Notes under the pieces: generated by a model | What the model was told of the DNA's origin: nothing | Databases searched by the model: none | The model's input: the letters and a program-made list of their open reading frames with translations, nothing else | Assembly: GCF_000219915.2 (NCBI RefSeq) | Contig: NC_017964.1 | Location: 3,968,001-4,032,000, forward strand | Direction: 5' to 3' | Source: Advenella kashmirensis WT001 | Lineage (GTDB): Bacteria; Pseudomonadota; Gammaproteobacteria; Burkholderiales; Burkholderiaceae_B | Length of the DNA: 64,000 nucleotides | Part shown: positions 56,081-64,000 of the stretch, in pieces | How positions within the stretch are numbered: position 1 is the stretch's first letter | Layout of the letters: the number at the start of each line of letters is the position of its first letter | Program-made: the position numbers and the translations under genes

Positions 56081-57353
56081 CTACCAAATACCTTTTGTGT
56101 CGCAAAGGACCTGATCTGCTCGAATTACCGGGCTAATCGTCTTAAACTGTTTATGATCAACGAGAACCACCAAGATATCCGCCTGTTCAAGAGAGTCCTC
56201 GAGTGTGGACAGCTCAAACTGCGAATCAGCGAGCTGAGTAGGCAAGATATGAATATTAGGCTCGACTGCCGTTACTTGCCCTGGGTATTTCTTTGCTAAA
56301 GCAGTTGTAATCGCAAGAGCGGGGCTTTCACGTAAATCATCAATGTCCGGCTTAAAAGCCAACCCAAGACAACTGATCTTTATCTGGTCTTCGAGCTTTC
56401 CCTGATCTACTAACGTTTTAACGGCCTCTATTACCTTATTCTGAACCCATTTCGGCTTATGATCATTAATCTCTCGCGCGGTCCTTACAATTCGGGCTTC
56501 ATTCGGTGTTTTATTAACAATGAACCAAGGATCTACGGCAATACAATGTCCGCCGACGCCGCAACCTGGTTGAAGAATATTCACTCGAGGATGATGATTC
56601 GCAAGCTTGATCAGCTCCCACACATTGATATTCAATTTGTCGCAAATTATTGATAGCTCATTGGCAAAAGCTATATTCACATCACGAAAAGAGTTCTCGG
56701 TTAATTTACTCATCTCTGCTGTGCGCGCATCAGTAACAAGCAATTCGCCCTCGACAAAAATACGATATACGTCTATCGCTTTTTGCGAACAAAGGCTTGT
56801 TAAACCACCAATAATTCGATCATTTTGAACCAGCTCTCGAACAACATGTCCTGGCAATACGCGCTCAGGACAATAAGCCACATGTATGTCCATATCCTTG
56901 CAATCTACGCCAGTCGGAAACTTCAAGTCTGGACGAGCAGCGGCAAGTACCTCGACCATTGTTTCCGTAGTTCCTACTGGTGATGTTGACTCTAGAATTA
57001 CAATATCGCCTTTCTTTAGAACCGGGGCTATCGACTTAGCTGCGGATAAAACATAAGAAAGATCTGGTTCGTAATTTTCCTTAAACGGAGTAGGGACGGC
57101 GATTAGAAAAGCATCGGCAGGCTCTGGCTTGTTGGTCGCCTGAGGAAGCCTCTGTAACCGCAGCATTCACAATCATGTCCAATTCAGGTTCAACGATATG
57201 AATTTTCCCCTGATTAATCGTATCAATAGCGTGTTGACTAATATCTACACCGACAACTTTTGTTTTTCGAGATGCAAACATTGCTGCGGCAGGAAGTCCA
57301 ATGTAGCCAAGTCCGACCACTGAAACTGTCATTGTATTTTGTTCGTTCATCAT
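56081..57353 (-). CDS. wecC: UDP-N-acetyl-D-mannosamine dehydrogenase (frame breaks)
   Basis: The enzyme oxidises UDP-ManNAc to UDP-ManNAcA using NAD. The N-terminus is VSVVGLGYIGLPAAAMFASR, KVVGVDISQHAIDTINQGKI. Two G residues appear to be missing near 57138-57140 and 57149-57150; with them the junction reads AAVTEGFLRATNKPEPADAF, which fits WecC. LIAVPTPFKENYEPDLSYVL, LESTSPVGTTETMVEVL and QPGCGVGGHCIAVDPWFIVN (with the catalytic Cys) follow. About 425 residues, normal length. The start follows AGGTGATTTA. It is paired with wecB 31 bases away. Confidence 0.88.
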
Positions 57354-57383
57354 TAAATCACCTATTTTTTCTGTTCATTCGCA

Positions 57384-58511
57384 TTAAGCGGCAGCATGTT
57401 TCCGAATTGCCGAGACAATCCGCTCGCACGCTTTTCCATCGCCATATGGATTATGTGCGATACTCATTTGTATATATGCCGCCTCATCGGTCAAAAGCCG
57501 CGATACTTCTGCTCCAATCCTATTAATATCCGTTCCCACCAAACGCACGGTACCTGCAGCCACAGCCTCCGGTCGTTCCGTTGTATCTCGCATTACCAAC
57601 ACGGGTTTACCTAGCGAAGGAGCTTCTTCCTGTATACCGCCAGAATCCGTAAGGATAATATATGAACGGGTCATCAGGTAAACAAACGGCAAATAATCCA
57701 AAGGCTCTATTAAATGGACATTCGAAACGTTATCAAGTATGCGCGCAACAGGTTCACGCACTTGAGGATTGAGATGCACCGGATATACAAAATCCACATC
57801 AGGAAAATTCTGTGCTAGCGATCTAATTGCAGTACATATACGCTCAAATCCATCACCGAAATTTTCACGTCGATGACCTGTTATAAGTACTAACTTACAC
57901 CCATCGCGTATAAATCCAAATTGCTCATTCAAAGATCGTGCCAATTGACTATCTATTTCCAATTTGGCCTTCACCCACAAAAGTGCATCAATCACAGTAT
58001 TGCCTGTGACAGTTATCGTATTTTCTACAATGGATTCTTTTAAAAGATTATTTTTTGACTGGTCGGTCGGTGCAAAATGCAATCTTGCCAGCGCACCAGT
58101 TAACTTGCGATTAGCTTCCTCTGGCCAAGGCGAATAAATATCTCCCGTTCGTAAGCCCGCCTCTACATGTCCAACTGGGATTTGGTGATAATACGCAGCC
58201 AGGGCAGTTGCAAAGGTTGTAGATGTATCACCGTGAACGAGAACCAAATCGGGCTTCTCTTTAGACAGAACGTTTTCTATCCGTCCTAAAATTTCGGTCG
58301 TGATGCCTGACAAAGTCTGCCCTGGCTTCATAATATTGAGATCATAATGTGGTTTGATCTCGAATAACTCGAGCACTTGATCCAACATTTGTCGATGTTG
58401 TGCTGTCACACACACGCTACTTTGAATATCCGGCTGTTGATCCAACAGCTTGACCAAAGGCGCCATCTTGATCGCCTCAGGACGAGTCCCAAAAACTGTT
58501 AATACTTTCAT
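57384..58511 (-). CDS. wecB: UDP-N-acetylglucosamine 2-epimerase (non-hydrolysing)
   Basis: A 375-residue epimerase converting UDP-GlcNAc to UDP-ManNAc. [99 protein letters not shown] and [20 protein letters not shown] are all family hallmarks, and the length matches E. coli WecB. With wecC it supplies UDP-ManNAcA, so ManNAcA is a likely capsule component. Confidence 0.95.
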   Translation of the reverse strand: MKVLTVFGTRPEAIKMAPLVKLLDQQPDIQSSVCVTAQHRQMLDQVLELFEIKPHYDLNIMKPGQTLSGITTEILGRIENVLSKEKPDLVLVHGDTSTTFATALAAYYHQIPVGHVEAGLRTGDIYSPWPEEANRKLTGALARLHFAPTDQSKNNLLKESIVENTITVTGNTVIDALLWVKAKLEIDSQLARSLNEQFGFIRDGCKLVLITGHRRENFGDGFERICTAIRSLAQNFPDVDFVYPVHLNPQVREPVARILDNVSNVHLIEPLDYLPFVYLMTRSYIILTDSGGIQEEAPSLGKPVLVMRDTTERPEAVAAGTVRLVGTDINRIGAEVSRLLTDEAAYIQMSIAHNPYGDGKACERIVSAIRKHAAA

Positions 58512-58601
58512 TTATTCCTCATACTCAACGCCCCATATAACGAACTCGTTGATGGCAACTGTAATATTATAAATAATTTAAATGTCTTGATTTTGACAGA
58601 C

Positions 58602-59261
58602 TCAGCTTTCGCTTTCATATCGCTTGATACCCGACTCTATGTCGTTATATGCATATACTTTTCCATCGTCGACAACTAAGACGTAATCACACATAGCACG
58701 GACTTGAGACATTGAGTGCGTTACAAGTATGACCTTAGACTTACTAATCCGATCTTTGAATGCTTGAGTAGCCTTGTTTCTGAAGTGCGCATCACCGGTA
58801 GACATCGCCTCATCAATCAAATAATAATCAAAATCAAATGCAAGACTTAGACCGAATGCAACACGAGATCTCATGCCAGAGGAAAAAGTTTTAACCGGGC
58901 GGTCAAAATAACGGCCAATTTCGGCGAATTCTTCAACGAATTTGACAATCTGCCGCATACGTTCCCCTTCTGCGCCATACACGCGGGCAACAAATTTCAC
59001 GTTTTCTCTGGCCGAAAGCGTGCCCTGAAAGCCGCCAGACAATCCAACCGGCCAAGAAATCGAACCACTTACTTTGATGTGCCCTCTATCGGGCACATCC
59101 AATCCGCCAATTAGACGTAATAACGTCGACTTACCAGCTCCGTTTCGTCCTATTAATGCGACATTACGCTCCGGTGGAACCAAGACTGATAGGTCGCGAA
59201 ATATATATTCTCTACCAGTAGTAGTCTGATACGATTTTGTGATATTACGAATTTCAATCAT
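58602..59261 (-). CDS. kpsT: Capsule ABC exporter ATP-binding protein
   Basis: A 219-residue ATPase. Walker A IGRNGAGKST ends at residue 46, the signature is TFSSGMRSRVAFGLSLAF (SSGM 127-130) and Walker B is YYLIDEAMSTGD with the switch His in VILVTHSMSQVRAM. SISWPVGLSGGFQGTLSARE is characteristic of KpsT/CtrD. It drives export of the finished chain through KpsM. Its ATG overlaps the kpsM stop (ATGA). The length matches KpsT without the carbohydrate-binding extension seen in Wzt. Confidence 0.95.
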   Translation of the reverse strand: MIEIRNITKSYQTTTGREYIFRDLSVLVPPERNVALIGRNGAGKSTLLRLIGGLDVPDRGHIKVSGSISWPVGLSGGFQGTLSARENVKFVARVYGAEGERMRQIVKFVEEFAEIGRYFDRPVKTFSSGMRSRVAFGLSLAFDFDYYLIDEAMSTGDAHFRNKATQAFKDRISKSKVILVTHSMSQVRAMCDYVLVVDDGKVYAYNDIESGIKRYESES

Positions 59262-60049
59262 ATTGCTATCAATTTGAAACGTCGCAATCGATATAGACCC
59301 ATTGCCAGGAGCAATGTGAATATTGCGGCTCTCATCGGATACATAATATTGACGCCTGTATGGAGCGGATAGTAATCAAACATCGCGAATCTCAATTCGT
59401 CAATTATGTGTAAATATGGATTCCATAACAGCCAATCCATTACTTCAGCAGGAAACACCCAAATCGGAAATATCACGCCAGAAAGTAAATATAGAGGAAA
59501 AAATAGCATTCGAATAATCACTTTGCTTTCAGCGAATAATTCACCAATTATGCAAAAAATCAATCCCAATGAAAACGAAAACATTACTCCGACAAAAATG
59601 ACTACTATCCAACGTAGCGGATCACGAATAGAGACATCGTAACCAAAACAAAATCCCAAAATAAACATGAAGATAACAAATACGCATGCGTATAAAGCAG
59701 TCTCCATTATGGCTCTGGCTAAAACGGTATCGATAGGTTTAATTTGCTTGTAGCTAAATAAGGCTCGATTGGCATTCACCGCTTCCATGCCTTTCAACGC
59801 AATATTTCTTAGCAAAAAGAAAGGCACCATGCCGGACATGAAAAACACGGGCATTTCTATACCACTAGCTAAATGCACATCACGAAATGAGAAAATCGCC
59901 ATTATCAGCCCGATCTGCATTACAGGCTCGAAAAACATCCAGAATGCACCGAACCGCCGTGCACTGAACATACTGCGCATTTCCCTCAATATCAGTGCAA
60001 ATAGTACAGATTTGACGATTTTGATGGGAGGACGATTTTGAAACGTCAT
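59258..60049 (-). CDS. kpsM: Capsule ABC exporter permease
   Basis: A 263-residue ABC-2 membrane protein of the KpsM/CtrC family. LILREMRSMFSARRFGAFWM is the amphipathic N-terminal motif, and about six hydrophobic segments follow (VFFMSGMVPFFLLRNIAL, FVIFMFILGFCFGYDVSI, IFVGVMFSFSLGLIFCIIGE, FFPLYLLSGVIFPIWVFPAE). It forms the inner-membrane channel with KpsT and couples to KpsE and KpsD for passage through the envelope. Confidence 0.94.
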   Translation of the reverse strand: MTFQNRPPIKIVKSVLFALILREMRSMFSARRFGAFWMFFEPVMQIGLIMAIFSFRDVHLASGIEMPVFFMSGMVPFFLLRNIALKGMEAVNANRALFSYKQIKPIDTVLARAIMETALYACVFVIFMFILGFCFGYDVSIRDPLRWIVVIFVGVMFSFSLGLIFCIIGELFAESKVIIRMLFFPLYLLSGVIFPIWVFPAEVMDWLLWNPYLHIIDELRFAMFDYYPLHTGVNIMYPMRAAIFTLLLAMGLYRLRRFKLIAI

Positions 60050-60062
60050 TTGAGACTCTCAA

Positions 60063-61181
60063 TCACAATCTATTAATCGTCCGACCCAACACGATCGTCT
60101 GAACGATTGGAGATATTATTTTGTTCCACTCATAAACTGGTGCATTCGTTACATAAACCGCATCTTCAGGATGCACCTGGAAAGCCCTTGCCAAAAATAT
60201 TGACTCTGGTTTCCGCATGTCCAATCTAAACACTTCCGCAGCAGGCTCTCCTGCCTTAGGCTCCGGATTTACTCTAAATACAAACACGCCTTGTGGGTCT
60301 GCTTTGGTCTCATCCAACCCTCCGACCGACCCTAGCACCTCCAATAGACTGGGGTTACGCGCAGGCAAATCCTTAAGACCGGGATCTTTAACCGAGCCCA
60401 TCGCAACAAAACGTTGACGAGCACGTTCTACAATGATCTCAGAACGTGGTGCCACCTGCTTGTTTCCGCCCTCCAATACATCCTCGTAATTAACTGTGTA
60501 AGCCTGTTTGCCATTTCGAACGACCACATTAATGAGGTGTGGCTCCATCAGTGGGCCGCCCGCCATGTTAATGGCGTCCAAAATTGTCAACGGTCCCTGC
60601 AAACTTGAGAAGCGACCTGGTGCCTTAACTGCTCCAGCGACAAGTACGGAGCCAGACAAATCGCCCACTAGTTCACTATGGACTTGCGGATCAGTAGCAA
60701 CCGACCCTTTTAGTTCTTTTCTAATTGCCTTATCCACTTGAGCTAACGTATTGCCCCGCACATTCACGGTACCGGCATATGGGAGTGTGATTGTTCCTTC
60801 GCTTGACACACGAACGTTGTCGAAAACTGTACCGCCCGAAGCAAGTGGGGCAAAGACACCACCCTCCGCCGAGTCTGAAATCATGATTTTCATGACATCG
60901 CCTGGAATCAGCTTTATGGTGGTAGATCCCGTTTTGGATACTTTGGCGGAAGGAGGCATTGGAGCCTTGCGAGAATACTCGTTGACATTGAGCGGGCTGA
61001 GGTCGATTACCTTGTATGGTAAATCAGTTTCAGGCCCACCACCGTCGCGAATAGCGCTGCTATACGGGCCTGTTCCCGACAATATTGACCCACATCCAGA
61101 CAACATAGCGGTAAAAAAAAGCACGCTCATCATTCGAAAACAGCGAACACGGGAAAACCTTTGCTGGGTGTATGGATACAT
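60063..61181 (-). CDS. kpsD: Capsule polysaccharide export lipoprotein (KpsD/Wza/CtrA-like)
   Basis: A 372-residue outer-membrane export protein. It has a lipoprotein signal (MMSVLFFTAMLSGC), a Poly_export (PES) domain (LIPGDVMKIMISDSAEGGVF, RVSSEGTITLPYAGTVNVRG) and SLBB-type repeats (VLVAGAVKAPGRFSSLQGPL, TILDAINMAGGPLMEPHL, FVAMGSVKDPGLKDLPARN). A late beta part (DAVYVTNAPVYEWNKIISPI) precedes the C-terminus. It is smaller than E. coli KpsD and closer to Wza/CtrA in build. It forms the exit pore with KpsE as the periplasmic bridge. Confidence 0.92.
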   Translation of the reverse strand: MYPYTQQRFSRVRCFRMMSVLFFTAMLSGCGSILSGTGPYSSAIRDGGGPETDLPYKVIDLSPLNVNEYSRKAPMPPSAKVSKTGSTTIKLIPGDVMKIMISDSAEGGVFAPLASGGTVFDNVRVSSEGTITLPYAGTVNVRGNTLAQVDKAIRKELKGSVATDPQVHSELVGDLSGSVLVAGAVKAPGRFSSLQGPLTILDAINMAGGPLMEPHLINVVVRNGKQAYTVNYEDVLEGGNKQVAPRSEIIVERARQRFVAMGSVKDPGLKDLPARNPSLLEVLGSVGGLDETKADPQGVFVFRVNPEPKAGEPAAEVFRLDMRKPESIFLARAFQVHPEDAVYVTNAPVYEWNKIISPIVQTIVLGRTINRL

Positions 61182-61237
61182 TATGATTCACCAAGATTAA
61201 ACAATTGCAGTCTATTAACAACGGTACACATTTGATG

Positions 61238-62347
61238 TCAGTCCTTGTGATCTTCGATTGTTGCCATAACAAAACGTACTATTCCATATAAGGCTAGAAG
61301 GGCGATGAGCACAGCTAAGAGGTTATACAGGCGATCCGGATAAATCGCTCGATCAGGCATATTGGGGCTGGTAATTACGGCAAGACTACGGAATTTCTTG
61401 TTCATTTCAATGCGGGTATTTTCTAACGATGCAAGACTAATTTTGTAGGCCTCTTCAGCAATTTTTGCTCGAATCGACAAATCGCGAAAAGTAGCTGCTA
61501 CTGTGTTTAATTGATGGCTTCCTTCTCTTGAAATCAATCGCTTGTTTTCTGCAGCTAACTGCTGAGCCATTGCTTCAATCCTACGCCGCTGCTGTTGTAC
61601 TTGAGGAGCGGTTGCACTTAATGAAGATTGCAGTGCTGTAAGTTTTGCCTTCTCAGTCGCCAATTCTGCCTCCATCGCCGCAATCATCTGTGAGCGTGAA
61701 GCAATTGTCGCCTCAGCATCAACAAGATTGTTTTTAGCTTGAAAGGCCAACATTTCATCACGCCGCAATTCGTAATTAGTACGTGCAGTTTGCAACTCCC
61801 GTTCAACAAAAGCCAGTTGATCTCTTGTTAATTTATGCGACAATTCATTAACAAAATGCTCGCTTTCCTTTAAGATCACACCAAGGATTTTTTCTGAGAA
61901 ATCCGGGTCAAATGCCTCGACTTGCACATTTAATAAACCGGTTTCGGTGTCAAAGTGCACCTGCACAACTTTACGAAAATACGATAGGGCATCTTCCTGA
62001 CGGGCATCTTTATCTAACCAATAAAATGGATCTGTATAAATTGACGCGTAATGTTCCATCCAATTCACTTCTTTTTTGAGAACATTTAACATGTCATTTG
62101 AAACGATATACTCCCTCAAAAATAACGTCTCTTCTCTGGATGTCGGATTTGTAGCTCCCAATAATAATGCCAAGCCGGGAGCATTACTGATCGCGGAGTT
62201 TGCATTATCTGTTTGTCGCACAGCAACTTGAGCAGTACTGACATACCTATTGGTCGCAAATACGGTGTAATAAATAATTGCCACCACAAAAGGGATGAGA
62301 ACAATGCCAATAAATAAAAACCGGTTTTTAGGAGATGAATTTGACAT
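61238..62347 (-). CDS. kpsE: Capsule export inner-membrane adaptor (KpsE/CtrB, PCP family)
   Basis: A 369-residue polysaccharide co-polymerase-type protein. N-terminal membrane helix FLFIGIVLIPFVVAIIYYTV, periplasmic domain (TNRYVSTAQVAVRQTDNANS, FLREYIVSNDMLNVLKKEV), a long helical hairpin (about 175-300) and C-terminal helix LLAVLIALLALYGIVRFVM. FRSLAVITSPNMPDRAIYPD before the last helix is the conserved PCP proline-rich motif. It starts the long minus-strand capsule operon; kpsS is divergent. Confidence 0.94.
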   Translation of the reverse strand: MSNSSPKNRFLFIGIVLIPFVVAIIYYTVFATNRYVSTAQVAVRQTDNANSAISNAPGLALLLGATNPTSREETLFLREYIVSNDMLNVLKKEVNWMEHYASIYTDPFYWLDKDARQEDALSYFRKVVQVHFDTETGLLNVQVEAFDPDFSEKILGVILKESEHFVNELSHKLTRDQLAFVERELQTARTNYELRRDEMLAFQAKNNLVDAEATIASRSQMIAAMEAELATEKAKLTALQSSLSATAPQVQQQRRRIEAMAQQLAAENKRLISREGSHQLNTVAATFRDLSIRAKIAEEAYKISLASLENTRIEMNKKFRSLAVITSPNMPDRAIYPDRLYNLLAVLIALLALYGIVRFVMATIEDHKD

Positions 62348-62533
62348 CGACAGGTCGCAGATAGGTTTAATCGTGGATGGATTGTAGAATGAAAATCAGA
62401 TGTCAGTCCCAAATTTGGATATGAACAACGGTTTTTTAGTTAAAGTGATGTTTATTTATCACACCTAAGTAACTGATTATTAATTGTAATTTCTCAATAC
62501 TTGAAATATAGTTTCATGATTGTTACGCCGTGA

Positions 62534-62590
62534 TACAATATTTGTTGATCATAATTGCAGTATCCTAGCGGCTATTCCCCGCTTTTTTTT
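62534..62590 (+). promoter_or_regulatory. kpsS leader: candidate -10 and terminator-like stem
   Basis: A TACAAT -10-like hexamer (62534-62539) is followed by AGCGG-CTATTCC-CCGCT and eight Ts (62567-62590), an intrinsic-terminator layout with a short 5-bp stem. It lies about 45 bases before the kpsS start. No strong -35 was found at 17 bases. The arrangement could make kpsS expression depend on antitermination. Confidence 0.45.
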
Positions 62591-62633
62591 GCGGATAAAA
62601 TTATATTTCACATGAAAGGACGCCTAAACAATT

Positions 62634-63910
62634 GTGATAATTGAAGGAATCGAAGCGTTCAGCGGCAAGAACATTTTGCTATTGCAAGGACCGGTGGGTC
62701 CTTTTTTTCGTCGCTTTGCAACTGACCTTCGGCGCCAGGGTGCAACCGTGCACGCTATCAATTTCAACGGCGGCGATTGGCTCTTCAATGGTAAGGATGC
62801 GATCAATTTTCGCAGCCATCCCCGGGAGTGGCGCAGTTTTTTTGAGAATCTGCTGAACGATCTGGATATTGACATCGTCTTCCTGTTTGGCGATTGCCGC
62901 CCCATTCACGTTGTTGCCCACCAAATCGCAACCCAGTACGGCGTACAGATCGGTGTTTTTGAAGAAGGCTACGTGCGGCCAAATTTCATCACACTTGAAA
63001 AAAACGGCGTGAATAACCATTCAAGCGCGGCCCGGGAAGCACAATTTTATTTCAGCCAGAAGGCCATTCCAACACCCAGGGAAAAACAGGTGGGCTATGC
63101 CTTCCCCCAAATGATGACGTGGGCGTTCCTGTATTACGTCTGTAGTTTGCTGCTCAAGCCCTTCTTCTGGCACTATCGCCATCATCGGCGCTTGCATATC
63201 ATAGAAGGGTATATCTGGACCCGCAGTTTCCTGCGCAAGGCCTATTACCGTATCACAGAGCGGAATATGCAGAAGAAGCTGACCACGACGCTCTCCAAAC
63301 AGTATTTCCTGCTGCCGCTACAGGTCTATAACGATGCCCAGATTCATACCCATTCTGACTTTGCAACGGTAGAAACCTTTATCCGTCATGTGGTTACGTC
63401 GTTTTCCAAGCATGCGCCTTTGGGCACCCACCTGGTGATCAAACACCACCCCATGGACCGCGGTTATAACGATTATTCCAACTGGCTGCAGCAACTGGAG
63501 TTTCTGTACGATTTGTCCGGTCGCGTCCATTACATTCATGATCAGCATTTGCCTTCCTTACTGGATCACGCCATTGGTACTGTCGTGGTAAATAGTACCG
63601 TGGGTCTGTCCGCCTTGTTACACGGCTCTCCACTTAAGGTTTGCGGCCGTGCCATGTATGACTTCAAGGGACTTACTTACCAGGGACCCTGGATGAGTTT
63701 TGGCGTGAGGCACAGGACGAGAAAGTGGACAGCAAGCTTTTTGACTCATTCCGTAACTATCTGATTGCGACCACGCAAATCAATGGTAATTTCTACAAGC
63801 GCATCAAAGGTGAGAAAGCCGCCACTGGCCTGTCCTGGGTCGCGCTGAAAAACGACGCAGATTCAATCCAACCGAACAAGTTTCGAACCGACAGCCACAT
63901 CCACGGCTGA
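62634..63910 (+). CDS. kpsS: Capsule polysaccharide Kdo transferase KpsS (one frame break)
   Basis: About 425 residues after repair. KNILLLQGPVGPFFRRFATD, INFNGGDWLFNGKDAINF, DIVFLFGDCRPIHVVAHQIA, VFEEGYVRPNFITLEKNGVN, HLVIKHHPMDRGYNDYSNW and TVVVNSTVGLSALLHGSPLK are hallmarks of KpsS. A missing base in the CCC run 63687-63689 shifts the frame after GLTYQGP; the correct tail is LDEFWREAQDEKVDSKLFDS to HIHG. KpsS adds the first Kdo to lyso-phosphatidylglycerol and KpsC extends it. The start is GTG 62634; a better start is not seen. It is divergent from kpsE. Confidence 0.88.
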
Positions 63911-63930
63911 ATCCACGTACCCACCGTACT

Positions 63931-64000
63931 ATGACAACTGCAAACCTCCCTCACTTTCTCGCCCAGAAAATCGGGCTGGACAGGCGGGGAGTAGTTTACG
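63931..64000 (+). CDS. Start of a further gene (cut by window end)
   Basis: ATG 63931 opens a frame of 23 codons (MTTANLPHFLAQKIGLDRRG...) that runs off the window, 20 bases after the kpsS stop. There is no clear ribosome site. The short distance suggests co-transcription with kpsS. Too little is present to name it. Confidence 0.35.
   Translation, partial: MTTANLPHFLAQKIGLDRRGVVY

Noticed and set aside
1..64000. CRISPR arrays, tRNA/rRNA genes, prophage genes
   Set aside because: No regularly spaced direct repeats, tRNA-like cloverleaf or phage structural motifs were seen.

Overview
The window looks like a betaproteobacterial chromosome, most likely Alcaligenaceae (Advenella/Bordetella-like). 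The pointers are five orphan Bug/TctC-type periplasmic receptors, CaiB/BaiF CoA-transferase operons, LysR/IclR/GntR regulators, and moderately GC-rich DNA interrupted by an AT-richer capsule island. This assignment is inferred from gene content; I could not run any search. No rRNA, tRNA, CRISPR array or transposase was seen.

Layout. (1) 1-7401: a LysR gene cut by the window edge is divergent from a sulfur amino-acid operon: a cysteine-dioxygenase-like cupin, a Cys/Met-metabolism PLP lyase, a four-domain rhodanese and a polar amino-acid ABC importer (binding protein, two permeases, ATPase). (2) 7461-9818, minus strand: a second LysR gene and three small copper-associated genes (DUF305, DUF411, HMA). 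(3) 10022-25072: organic-acid/CoA catabolism. It holds a CitE-like lyase, Bug receptors, two CaiB/BaiF CoA-transferases, a cyclase-family hydrolase, an FAD/NAD(P)-binding protein, an IclR regulator, a crotonase, a two-subunit CoA-transferase and an acyl-CoA ligase. (4) 25819-30286: a GntR-regulated sulfolactate module, suyA, suyB, a Bug receptor and an slcC-like dehydrogenase. (5) 30750-63910: an ABC-transporter-dependent (group 2/3 type) capsule locus.

In the capsule locus, kpsE-kpsD-kpsM-kpsT form the export machine and kpsS and kpsC lie at opposite ends for the Kdo linker. wecB-wecC supply UDP-ManNAcA and manC supplies GDP-mannose. Between them lie unusual genes: an FkbM methyltransferase fused to a long coiled coil, a separate coiled-coil protein coupled to a 1144-residue multi-domain glycosyltransferase, tandem heparinase-II/III-like lyase modules, a hexapeptide acetyltransferase, two alpha/beta hydrolases on the opposite strand, a Hint (hedgehog/intein) protein, further glycosyltransferases and a YfbU-family gene. 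The central part is visibly AT-richer and looks horizontally acquired.

Quality caveat. Thirteen clear genes are broken by frameshifts, and every one can be explained by missing bases, mostly in short homopolymers. About 23 losses are needed and no gain. This looks more like systematic sequencing error than pseudogene formation, so I annotate these as whole genes with the frame breaks noted.
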